Below are positions 1 to 7,090 of a DNA stretch of 64,000 nt, piece after piece (the first letter of the stretch is position 1; each line of letters opens with the position of its first letter). A program made the position numbers and the translations under genes. The notes under the pieces were generated by a model. The model was not told where the DNA came from, ran no database searches, and saw nothing but the letters and a program-made list of their open reading frames with translations. Origin of the DNA: Serinicoccus profundi (GTDB taxonomy: Bacteria > Actinomycetota > Actinomycetes > Actinomycetales > Dermatophilaceae); the NCBI RefSeq assembly GCF_008001015.1, contig NZ_CP042862.1:1488001-1552000 (forward strand), in the 5' to 3' direction.

Positions 1-243
1 GAGCAGCGGGACGAGGTGGTGACGGCGCTGCGCGAGGAGCACCGGGTCGGGTGCGGGGTCTACTACCCCACCCCCAACCACGAGCTGGTCTCGCTGTCGC
101 GCTTCGCCCCGGCCTGGGAGCTGCCGGAGACGGCGCGGGCCGCGGCCGAGGTCATCAGCCTGCCGGTGCACCCGTCGTTGACGCACGGTGACCTGGAGCG
201 GATCGCCACCGCGGTGGAGTCGGTCGTGGGGGCAGGGGCGTGA
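1..243 (+). CDS. DegT/DnrJ/EryC1-type sugar aminotransferase, C-terminal end (partial)
   Basis: Only the last 80 codons are in the window; the frame is open from base 1. The tail (GVYYPTPNHEL, then LPETARAAAEVISLPVHPSLT) matches the C-terminal signature of PLP-dependent DegT/DnrJ/EryC1/StrS aminotransferases, where a proline-rich YPxPxH segment is followed by LPxTExxxxExLSLPxxPxLT. Such enzymes aminate keto-sugar nucleotides. The PLP lysine lies upstream and cannot be seen. The stop codon overlaps the GTG start of the next gene (GTGA), so the two are probably co-translated. That neighbour is a sugar dehydrogenase, which fits a two-step oxidation plus amination of a nucleotide sugar for surface glycans. 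Confidence 0.8.
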   Translation, partial: EQRDEVVTALREEHRVGCGVYYPTPNHELVSLSRFAPAWELPETARAAAEVISLPVHPSLTHGDLERIATAVESVVGAGA

Positions 244-1271
244 CCGGGGGCGCGGAGCGGACGGCGGCGCGCTCGGTGCTGCCCGAGGGCCCGATCAGGA
301 TGGGTCTCATCGGGCTGGGCTCGATGGGCCGCCACCACGCGCGGGTGATCCGGGAGGTGGAGGGGATGGAGCTGGTCGCGGTGGCCGACCCCTCGGGTGA
401 CAAGCACGGGGTGGCGGGCTCGTTGCCCGTCCTGGCGGACGTGGCGGGCCTGGTCGCGGAGGGGATCGACGCGGCGATGGTGGCGGTGCCGACCTATCTG
501 CACGAGGAGGTCGCGCTGGCCCTGGCCGAGGCCGGGGTCCACACGATGGTCGAGAAGCCCATCGCCGCGACGGTCGAGTCGGGGCGCCGGGTCGCCCAGG
601 CCTTCGACGCGGCCGGGCTGGTCGGCGCGGTGGGATACGTCGAGCGGTGCAACCCGGCGCTGCTGGAGATGCGGCGGCGGATCGCGGCCGGGGAGCTGGG
701 GGAGGTCTTCCAGATCACCACCTCGCGCCAGGGGCCGTTCCCGGCGCGGATCGCGGACGTCGGCGTGGTGAAGGACCTCGCCACGCACGACATCGACCTC
801 ACGGCCTGGATCGCCCGCTCGCCGTATGCCAGCGTCGCCGGTCAGGTCACCCACCGCTCGGGCCGCGAGCACGAGGACATGGTCGTCGCGACCGGTCGCC
901 TCGCCAACGGCATCATCGTGTCGCACACGGTCAACTGGCTGAGCCCGTTGAAGGTGCGGGAGACGGTCGCGACGGGGGAGAAGGGCGCCCTCGTCGCCGA
1001 CACCCTCCACGGTGACCTCACCTTCGTGGCCAACGGCGACGTGCGCAGCGAGTGGGACCGCGCGGCGACCTTCCGCGGGGTCTCCGAGGGCGACTCGATC
1101 CGGTATGCCATCGCCCGCCGCGAGCCGCTGCGGGTCGAGCAGGAGAACTTCCGCGACGCCCTCTGGGGCCGCGAGGCCGACGTCGTCTCCATGGCCGAGG
1201 GCGTGCATACCCTCGAGGTCGTCGAGGCCATCCTCGAGTCCGCCGCGACGGGCCAGTCCCAGACGCTGTGA
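240..1271 (+). CDS. Gfo/Idh/MocA family NAD(P)-dependent sugar oxidoreductase
   Basis: 343 residues from GTG 240, or 323 from the internal ATG at 300, which sits directly before the Rossmann motif GLIGLGSMGRHHA. The family EKP motif (MVEKPIA, about residue 105) and the catalytic-type histidine segment ATHDIDL (about 182) are present. These enzymes oxidise a sugar or sugar nucleotide with NAD(P). Next to a DegT aminotransferase the likely role is making a 3-keto (or similar) sugar nucleotide for amination, as WbpB/WlbA does. The substrate is inference. The GTG at 240 overlaps the upstream stop. A repeat array follows the gene. Confidence 0.85.
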   Translation: MTGGAERTAARSVLPEGPIRMGLIGLGSMGRHHARVIREVEGMELVAVADPSGDKHGVAGSLPVLADVAGLVAEGIDAAMVAVPTYLHEEVALALAEAGVHTMVEKPIAATVESGRRVAQAFDAAGLVGAVGYVERCNPALLEMRRRIAAGELGEVFQITTSRQGPFPARIADVGVVKDLATHDIDLTAWIARSPYASVAGQVTHRSGREHEDMVVATGRLANGIIVSHTVNWLSPLKVRETVATGEKGALVADTLHGDLTFVANGDVRSEWDRAATFRGVSEGDSIRYAIARREPLRVEQENFRDALWGREADVVSMAEGVHTLEVVEAILESAATGQSQTL

Positions 1272-1288
1272 CCCGACGCTCCCTGCCC

Positions 1289-1384
1289 CACGACCCACCG
1301 AGCGTCGCAGATGGTTGCGCCACGACCCACCGGGCGTCGCAGATGGTCGCGCCACGACGCACCGAGCGCCGCAGATGGCCGCGG
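1289..1384 (+). repeat. 32-bp hairpin repeat array A (3 units)
   Basis: Three contiguous 32-bp units (1289-1320, 1321-1352, 1353-1384) without spacers. Each carries the core ACCGAGCGTCGCAGATGG or a close variant (AGCGCC, GGGCGTC). The array lies between the Gfo/Idh gene and the glycosyltransferase gene and ends one base before the latter's start codon. Members of the same family recur at 1539, 20464, 24671, 25337 and 37612. Confidence 0.9.
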
Positions 1385-1385
1385 T

Positions 1386-2678
1386 ATGACTGACCGGGCG
1401 TCGCTCGTGGTTCTCGCGACCCGGATCTACGCCCCCGAGGCGGCGGCCGCGACCTTCCGTCTGGGTGCCCTCGTGCGTTCCCTGAGCCGCCGGGCGTCCG
1501 TGCGCGTGCTCACGACGACGCCTCCGCCCGCACTCCGACAACCATCTGCGACGCTCGGTGGGTCTGAGGGCGACCATCTGCGGCGCTCGGTCGGGGAGGG
1601 GGAGCGCGATCGGGAAGGTCGCTCGGTCGGGGAGGGGGTCTCGGTCGAGTCGGGATCGCCGGACCATCGGGTCGGGGTGAGTCGCTGGCCGGTGCTGCGG
1701 GACGCCACGGGGTATGTCCGCGGCTACCTGCCCTACCTGTCGTTCGACCTGCCGCTCGCGCTGCGGCTGCTGACCGGCCCGCGCCCCGACGTCGTCGTCG
1801 TCGAGCCACCGCCGACCACCGGCGCCGTGACCCGGGTCGCCCTGGCGGTGCGCTCGCTGGGGCGGGCGCCGATCCCCTACGTCTACTACGCCGCGGACAT
1901 CTGGTCCGACGCCACCGCCTCGATGGGAGCCCCACGGGCGGTGGTCTCCCTCATGCGTTCTGTGGAGCGGTTCGCGCTGCGGGGCTCCCGCGACGTGATC
2001 GCCGTGAGCGACGGCGTGGCGCAGCGGGTCCGCGCGCTCGCCGCCGACGTGCCCGTGACCGTTGTGCCCAACGGCATCGACACCGACGTCTTCACCCCCG
2101 TCGGGGAGCGACACCCGCAGGCGCCGATCACGCCCTACCTCGTGTATGCCGGGACCGCCTCGGAGTGGCAGGGCGCCGAGGTCTTCGCCGAGGCGATGGC
2201 CCAGGTCCTCGCGCAGGTGCCGGGCGCGCGCCTGGTCTTCCTCGGGCAGGGCTCGTCCTGGCCGCGGCTGGAGCAGATCGCGGCCGACCTCCCGGACGGA
2301 GCGGTCCAGCTGCGACCGCTCGTCCCTGCGGAGGAGGCGGCTGCCTGGCTGCGCGGTGCGGCGGGTGCCCTGGTGAGCGTGCGACCGGGCGTCGGCTACG
2401 ACTTCGCCTATCCCACCAAGGTCGTCGCGGCGCTGGCCTGCGGGACCCCGGTGGTCTTCGCCGGGCCCGGCCCGGCCGCCGCCGACGTGGGCGAGCACCG
2501 CCTGGGCGCTGCCGTCGACCACGACCCAGAGGCCGTGGCCGCGGCCATGGTGGAGGTGCTGCGCGCCGAGCGCGACGACGACGAGCAGGCTCGCCGGGTG
2601 GCCTGGGTGCGGGAGCACCGCAGCCTGGCCGCGACCGGGGACGGCGCCGCGGCGGTCGTCCTGCGTGTGCCAGGCTAG
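1386..2678 (+). CDS. Glycosyltransferase family 4 protein with in-frame repeat insertion
   Basis: 430 residues from ATG 1386; the frame runs open further upstream through repeat array A, but that stretch is repeat DNA. N-terminal LATRIYAPEAAAATFRLGALVRSL, VYYAADIWSDA, VIAVSDGVAQRV and VPNGIDTDVF are typical of WbuB-like GT4 (GT-B fold) enzymes that move sugars from nucleotide donors to lipid-linked glycans at the cytoplasmic membrane. About residues 50-97 (nt 1533-1675) form a low-complexity insert built from two reverse-oriented 32-bp repeats plus degenerate copies, read as [18 protein letters not shown] and similar. The normal fold resumes at SRWPVLRDATGYVRGY. The insert lies early in the N-terminal half, probably in a surface loop. 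Acceptor and donor sugars cannot be told. Confidence 0.85.
   Translation: MTDRASLVVLATRIYAPEAAAATFRLGALVRSLSRRASVRVLTTTPPPALRQPSATLGGSEGDHLRRSVGEGERDREGRSVGEGVSVESGSPDHRVGVSRWPVLRDATGYVRGYLPYLSFDLPLALRLLTGPRPDVVVVEPPPTTGAVTRVALAVRSLGRAPIPYVYYAADIWSDATASMGAPRAVVSLMRSVERFALRGSRDVIAVSDGVAQRVRALAADVPVTVVPNGIDTDVFTPVGERHPQAPITPYLVYAGTASEWQGAEVFAEAMAQVLAQVPGARLVFLGQGSSWPRLEQIAADLPDGAVQLRPLVPAEEAAAWLRGAAGALVSVRPGVGYDFAYPTKVVAALACGTPVVFAGPGPAAADVGEHRLGAAVDHDPEAVAAAMVEVLRAERDDDEQARRVAWVREHRSLAATGDGAAAVVLRVPG
1539..1602 (-). repeat. 32-bp hairpin repeat B (2 units inside a glycosyltransferase gene)
   Basis: Two 32-bp units (1539-1570, 1571-1602) in the opposite orientation to array A, recognisable by CCATCTGCGACGCTCGGT and CCATCTGCGGCGCTCGGT. 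A further decayed partial copy (GCTCGGTCGGGGAGGGGG) recurs at 1621-1638. All of it is translated as part of the glycosyltransferase reading frame. Confidence 0.9.
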
Positions 2679-2708
2679 AGGTCCGAGGACGTCCGAGGAG
2701 GCATCGCC

Positions 2709-3290
2709 ATGAATCGCTGGGGAAGGCCCGGGGAGCGCCCGGGGGCACCACGTGCCGAGGACGAGCTCCAGGACCAGATCGAGGAGGCCGGTCGCCGCCG
2801 CGCGGAGGGTCCGGGCGGAGCGCGGGGTCTGGCCGGTGCACGGGGTGCCGGAGCGGAACGTCCGCGGCGCCGGCCCTCGGCCTCGACGACGGCCCGGGCC
2901 GTCCAGAGCTGGGTGGACCAGGCCATCGACCAGGCGCAGCGCCAGGGCGCCTTCGACAACTTGCCCGGTGCTGGCAAGCCACTGCGCGACGTCGACACGC
3001 GGGCCGACCCCGACTGGTGGGTCAAGAACCTCATCCAGCGCGAGCAGCTCGACCTCTCCGGTGCCATGCCGGGCGTCATGCAGCTGCGCCGGGAGAAGGC
3101 GACCTATCCGCAGGCGCTCTTCGCGCTGCCCGACGAGGCGGCCGTCCGCGCCCAGGTGGAGGACCTCAACGAGCGCATCCTCGCCGACCGCCGCCGCCCG
3201 CACGTCGGCCCGACGTCGCCCCCGGTCGTCGGACGGCTCGACGTCGAGGAGATGGTGGCCGCCTGGCGCGCCTCGCGCGGCGGGGCCTGA
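2709..3290 (+). CDS. DUF1992 (DnaJ-homologue subfamily C28-like) protein
   Basis: 193 residues from ATG 2709, with GGAGGC 7-12 nt upstream. After a basic, low-complexity N-terminus (to about residue 60) comes the conserved DUF1992 block: WVDQAIDQAQRQGAFDNLPGAGKPL, then a DPDWWVKNLIQREQL segment and VEDLNERILADRR. The family is widespread in bacteria and also occurs in eukaryotic DNAJC28; its function is unknown. No J domain is present here. It is monocistronic and lies just before the thiamine riboswitch. Confidence 0.85.
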   Translation: MNRWGRPGERPGAPRAEDELQDQIEEAGRRRAEGPGGARGLAGARGAGAERPRRRPSASTTARAVQSWVDQAIDQAQRQGAFDNLPGAGKPLRDVDTRADPDWWVKNLIQREQLDLSGAMPGVMQLRREKATYPQALFALPDEAAVRAQVEDLNERILADRRRPHVGPTSPPVVGRLDVEEMVAAWRASRGGA

Positions 3291-3432
3291 CCAGCCCGCA
3301 CTCGTGCCTCTGCTCGTGCGCGACCTCGCGACGGACGCGTGCCTCTGGGCACCGATCTGTCACACGCAGGCGCACGAGAGTGCTCGCAGGAGGGGTATGC
3401 CTCGAGCCCCCGAGCTGCTGCGCTAGCCTGAT

Positions 3433-3513
3433 CGACGACGCGGGGTGCCGCTGTGCGGCTGAGATCACACCCGTCGAACCTGATCTAGCTCGTACTAGCG
3501 AAGGGAACGTCCT
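3433..3513 (+). promoter_or_regulatory. TPP riboswitch (THI element)
   Basis: Shows the conserved THI-box blocks in order: CGGGGTGCC, GGCTGAGATCACACCC, GAACCTGATCTAGCTCGTACTAGCGAAGGGAA. It lies directly before thiM and ends at its TTG start, so the AAGGGAA of the last block probably doubles as the Shine-Dalgarno sequence. That would allow translational repression when thiamine pyrophosphate is bound (inference from geometry). It controls the thiM-thiE-thiD operon. Confidence 0.95.
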
Positions 3514-4320
3514 TTGTCGTCGACGTCGCTCGAACCCACCCATCTCGCCACCTGCTGGGAGCGGGTGCGCACCGACGCACCCCTGGTCCAGTGCCTCACC
3601 AACGTGGTCGCCGCACCGCTGACGGCCAACGTGCTGCTGGCGGCCGGCGCCTCGCCCGCCATGGTCGACAACCCGCACGAGGCCGGGGACTTCGCGGCGG
3701 TGGCCGGGGCCACCCTGGTCAACCTCGGCACCCTGACCGACTCCACCCTCGCCGGTATGCAGGCCGCCGTCCGGGGTGCGGCCGGCGGGGGGACGCCCTG
3801 GGTGCTGGACCCCGTCGCCGCCGGTGCCCTGGGCTGGCGGACGAGGGTCGCCCACGACCTGCTCGCGATGTCTCCCCCCGCAGCGATCCGCGGCAACCCC
3901 TCGGAGATCCTGGGCCTGGCCGGCGGGGCCGGTGGCCGTGGCGTGGACAGCACGGCGGGGCCGGAGGCGGCCCTGAGCGCGGCGTCAGCCCTCGCGCGAC
4001 AGCACGGCTGCGTCGTCGCCGTGAGCGGACCCGTGGATCACCTCGTCGACGCAGCGCGCGTGGTGCGGGTGCCGCACGGCCACCCCTGGATGACCCAGGT
4101 CACGGGGGTCGGCTGCTCCCTCGGCGCGCTCATGGCGGCCTGCCTCGCCGCGAGCGAGGACGCGATGGTGGCCGCGACGACGGCGACCGTGGCCCTCACC
4201 CTCTGCGGCGAGGACGCCGCCGAGGAGGCTGCTGGGCCCGGCAGCTTCGCGACGCACCTGCTCGACGCGCTGGCTTCGCTCACCCCGGAAGCCCTCGCGG
4301 CACGGGTGGAGCTGCGATGA
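3514..4320 (+). CDS. thiM: Hydroxyethylthiazole kinase
   Basis: 268 residues from TTG 3514, the first start after the riboswitch. Phosphorylates 4-methyl-5-(2-hydroxyethyl)thiazole in thiamine salvage. Family blocks are clear: PLVQCLTNVVAAPLTANVLLAAGASPAMVDNP at the N-terminus, WVLDPVAAGAL (about residue 90), IRGNPSEI (about 128) and the nucleotide-site motif TGVGCSLGALMAA with the conserved Cys (about 197). First gene of a thiamine operon; its stop overlaps the thiE start (ATGA). Length is normal for ThiM. Confidence 0.93.
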   Translation: MSSTSLEPTHLATCWERVRTDAPLVQCLTNVVAAPLTANVLLAAGASPAMVDNPHEAGDFAAVAGATLVNLGTLTDSTLAGMQAAVRGAAGGGTPWVLDPVAAGALGWRTRVAHDLLAMSPPAAIRGNPSEILGLAGGAGGRGVDSTAGPEAALSAASALARQHGCVVAVSGPVDHLVDAARVVRVPHGHPWMTQVTGVGCSLGALMAACLAASEDAMVAATTATVALTLCGEDAAEEAAGPGSFATHLLDALASLTPEALAARVELR

Positions 4321-4961
4321 CCCGGGCGCCGATCGACCTGCGCCTCTACCTCGTGACGGACACCGCGCGGACGGCGCGGCACGGGCTCGGCGCGACCGTC
4401 CGCTCCGCCGTCGACGGAGGTGTCACGGCCGTCCAGCTGCGGGACCCGGACGCCTCCGACGAGGAGTTCGTCGCCCTGGGCCTCCTGCTGCGCCACGCCC
4501 TGCGCGACACCGGCGTGCCGCTGCTGGTCAACGACCGGGTGCACCTCGTCGAGCGCATCGGGGCCGACGGGGCGCACGTGGGTCAGGGCGACCTGCCTCC
4601 GGTCGAGGCGAGGTCGGTCCTGGGGCACGAGGCATACCTCGGTCTGTCCTGCCACACCGCCGAGCACGTCCGCGCCGCCGCCGCGCTTCCCGGCGGCACC
4701 CTCGACTACCTCGGTCTGGGCCCGGTCTGGGCCACGGCCAGCAAGCCCGACCACGCGCCCCCGGTCGGGGTCGACGGGGTGCGCGAGCTGGTCGAGGTGG
4801 CGGCAGGTATGCCGACCGTCGCCATCGGCGGGATCACCGCCGACCGCGTGGTTGAGTTCGGCACCCCCGGCCCCCACGGTGTCGCGGTCGTCAGTGCCAT
4901 CTGCGGCGCCGAGGACCCCCGGGCCGCTGCCGCCGAGCTGCGGGCGGCGGTGTCGGCGTGA
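4317..4961 (+). CDS. thiE: Thiamine phosphate synthase
   Basis: 214 residues from ATG 4317, overlapping the thiM stop by 4 nt. Joins hydroxymethylpyrimidine pyrophosphate and thiazole phosphate to give thiamine phosphate in the cytoplasm. TIM-barrel signatures are visible: VTAVQLRDPDASDEEF, LLVNDRVHLVERIGADGAHVGQGDLP, YLGLGPVWATASKPDHAPPVG and VAIGGITADRV. Its stop overlaps the GTG start of thiD, so the three genes are translationally coupled and share the TPP riboswitch. Confidence 0.93.
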   Translation: MTRAPIDLRLYLVTDTARTARHGLGATVRSAVDGGVTAVQLRDPDASDEEFVALGLLLRHALRDTGVPLLVNDRVHLVERIGADGAHVGQGDLPPVEARSVLGHEAYLGLSCHTAEHVRAAAALPGGTLDYLGLGPVWATASKPDHAPPVGVDGVRELVEVAAGMPTVAIGGITADRVVEFGTPGPHGVAVVSAICGAEDPRAAAAELRAAVSA

Positions 4962-5806
4962 CCGTCGTCGTCGCGTCGATCGCCGGGTCCGACCCCTCCG
5001 GGGGCGCCGGCATCCAGGCGGACCTCAAGACGTTCAGCGCGCTGGGTGCCTACGGCTGCGCCGTCCTCACGGCCCTCACCGCCCAGAGCACCCGCGGCGT
5101 GAGCGGCGTGCACCCGGTGCCCGCGGCCTTCGTGCGGGAGCAGGTGGAGACGCTCGTGGAGGACGTCGACGTCCACGCGACCAAGGTCGGGATGCTCGGC
5201 ACGGCGGAGGTCGCCCGCGAGGTGTCGGCACTGTGCCGAGAAGGCGCGCTGCCGCAGGTGGTGCTGGACCCGGTCATGGTGTCCACCGCCGGCTCCCGTC
5301 TGCTCGACGCCCGGGCCGTGGACGAGGTCCGGTCGATGCTGCCGCACGTGGCTGTCGTCACCCCCAACCTGCCGGAGGCCGCCGTCCTGCTCGGGCTGGA
5401 GGTCGATGAGCAGGCACGCGACACCGCCACCATGCGAGAGCACGCCCTGCGGCTGCAGGATCTGGGGGCGCGGCGGGTGCTGCTCAAGGGCGGCCACCTC
5501 GACCCGCTCGAGCCGGCCGATGAGCCGGAGCGGGCCAGCGCCGGTGACGCCGTGGACTTCTGGGCCGACGAGGACGGCATCACCACGCTCTGCGCTCCCC
5601 GGGTCGACACCGTCCACACGCACGGCACCGGGTGCTCGCTGTCGTCGGCGATCGCCGCGCTCCGGCCGCAGCGCGACGGGTGGCTGCCCGCGGTCGCGGA
5701 CGCCAAGCGCTGGCTGGGCGGGGCCCTGGAGCAGGGGCGTGACCTCGGCATCGGGCACGGTCCCGGCCCGGTGCACCACTTCTGGCAGTGGTGGCCGGCC
5801 GGGTGA
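4958..5806 (+). CDS. thiD: Hydroxymethylpyrimidine/phosphomethylpyrimidine kinase
   Basis: 282 residues from GTG 4958 (GTGA overlap with thiE). Carries out two successive phosphorylations of HMP. Ribokinase-fold motifs: SIAGSDPSGGAGIQADLKTFSALGAYG at the N-terminus, VVLDPVMVSTAGSRLL (about residue 105) and the anion-hole motif THGTGCSLSSAIAAL (about 223). Last gene of the thiM-thiE-thiD operon and convergent with the glycosyltransferase gene at 5827-7047. The operon encodes salvage and coupling steps only; no thiC or thiG is in the window. Confidence 0.93.
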   Translation: MTVVVASIAGSDPSGGAGIQADLKTFSALGAYGCAVLTALTAQSTRGVSGVHPVPAAFVREQVETLVEDVDVHATKVGMLGTAEVAREVSALCREGALPQVVLDPVMVSTAGSRLLDARAVDEVRSMLPHVAVVTPNLPEAAVLLGLEVDEQARDTATMREHALRLQDLGARRVLLKGGHLDPLEPADEPERASAGDAVDFWADEDGITTLCAPRVDTVHTHGTGCSLSSAIAALRPQRDGWLPAVADAKRWLGGALEQGRDLGIGHGPGPVHHFWQWWPAG

Positions 5807-5826
5807 CGACCCTGCCCCACGCGCGG

Positions 5827-7047
5827 TCAGCCTCCTGAGAGCAGCACCCGCTCCAGCACCTGCGCCGCGCGGACGCCGTCGTGGTGGCGTCGGGCCCAGG
5901 AAGGGCCACGGGCGGCGAGCTCGGCGTGCCCGGCCCGGTCGGTGACCACGGCGAGGAGGGCCTCCTCCAGGGTGTCCGGGTCCGCCTCGACCACCGGCAC
6001 GACGCCGTCCCCACCGAGCCCGACGTCGGCGGCCGCCATCCGGTCGCGCACCCCGGGAGCCAGGTGGGCCACCGCGAGCCGCCCCGCGGCCAGGGTCTCG
6101 GCCAGCAGCACACCGGGGTTGCCGAGCACGACCTGGTCGACGACGACGTCCGCGTCGGCGACGAAGGCCGCCATCTGCTCGTGCGGAACCCCGCTCAGCC
6201 GGCGGTACTCCACCAGCCCGGCGGACTGCATACCCTCCAGCACCCGCTCGACCGCCTCGGTGCCCTTGAGCCGCGGGTTGGACGGCGCGTGCAGCACGAC
6301 CGGCCGCGGCCGGTCGAGCGCGGGCCCCGCGGCTGCTCCGGCGAAGGCGTCCACGTCGACGACGAGCGGCAGCCACGTCGCCTCCGGCAGGACGTCGAGC
6401 AGGTCCGGGGTCGAGACGAGCACCGGGCCGGCGTAGCGCCGGAGCTCGGCCGCGTTGCGCTCGACCACCCGCTGCAGGGTGGTGAGGTAGTCGTCCCACC
6501 GTGCGCGGAAGGGGCTGTGCGGGTAGGCCTCGGCGTGCGCGCGCAGGTCGCGGATCTCGCTGCCGTGGTAGAGCACCGCGTGCCCGATGCGGGCCTCCTC
6601 CAGCGCCGGCACGTCGTCGAGCATCGACCCCGCGTGCAGGTCGGCGAGGACCGGTCGGCCGGACTCGAAGAGCACGTGGGTGGCCTCGCGCAGGACGCGC
6701 TCGCCGTGGATCTCGCGGACGTGGCCGCGCTGGGCGAGCACGGACAGCTGGTGGTCGGCGGGGTAACGGAAGGGCGAGGGGGTGCCCGACCGGTGCGCGT
6801 GGAGGTTCTGCGCCGCGACGTCCGGCAGGTGGCGCTCGGCCGCGCGCGCCCAGGCATACGCCTGGCCGGCGGTGTTCCACGGTCCGAGGTAGACGCGACG
6901 CCCGGCGGGAGGCATCGAGGAGAGCGAGCGCAGCTCGGCGTCCGCGCGGCGGCGCACGGGGAGGTTCGCCAGCTCGCGCACCGGCGCGGGCAGCGCGGCG
7001 AGCCCGCGCCAGGCGAGGCGTCGCAGGTGGTTGACGGGTGAGCCCAC
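5827..7047 (-). CDS. Glycosyltransferase-like protein (GT-B fold), surface polysaccharide locus
   Basis: 406 residues from GTG 7047. The C-terminal half has a GT-B donor-domain pattern: VVLHAPSNPRLKGTEAVERVLEGM, VPHEQMAAFVADADVVVDQVVLGNPGVLLAETLAAGRLAVAHL. The N-terminal half (VYLGPWNTAGQAYAWARAAER, VLYHGSEIRDLRAHAEAYP, VLVSTPDLLDVLP) resembles uncharacterised actinobacterial glycosyltransferases. It is divergent from the ABC exporter at 7087, with only 39 bp between the two starts. The location at the head of the polysaccharide cluster supports a role in glycan assembly. Specific sugar and acceptor are unknown. Confidence 0.7.
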   Translation of the reverse strand: MGSPVNHLRRLAWRGLAALPAPVRELANLPVRRRADAELRSLSSMPPAGRRVYLGPWNTAGQAYAWARAAERHLPDVAAQNLHAHRSGTPSPFRYPADHQLSVLAQRGHVREIHGERVLREATHVLFESGRPVLADLHAGSMLDDVPALEEARIGHAVLYHGSEIRDLRAHAEAYPHSPFRARWDDYLTTLQRVVERNAAELRRYAGPVLVSTPDLLDVLPEATWLPLVVDVDAFAGAAAGPALDRPRPVVLHAPSNPRLKGTEAVERVLEGMQSAGLVEYRRLSGVPHEQMAAFVADADVVVDQVVLGNPGVLLAETLAAGRLAVAHLAPGVRDRMAAADVGLGGDGVVPVVEADPDTLEEALLAVVTDRAGHAELAARGPSWARRHHDGVRAAQVLERVLLSGG

Positions 7048-7057
7048 GCCCGCAGCC

Positions 7058-7090
7058 TACGATGGGCGCATGTCGAGGTCGCCCGCGTGA
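7058..7090 (+). promoter_or_regulatory. Leaderless-type promoter and 6-codon upstream ORF before the ABC exporter
   Basis: A -10-like hexamer TACGAT (7058-7063) stands 6 nt before an ATG at 7070. The ATG opens a six-codon frame (MSRSPA) whose TGA (7088-7090) overlaps the exporter's GTG start (7087-7089). The geometry suggests a leaderless transcript with translational coupling through GTGA. The alternative is that the exporter simply starts at an internal codon with no functional small peptide. Confidence 0.4.

Noticed and set aside
63-3203. Very long open frame (over 1000 codons) on the minus strand
   Set aside because: It runs antisense to four well-supported genes. Such frames are common in DNA of this GC content, and its translation is Arg/Gly/Ala-rich with no domain.
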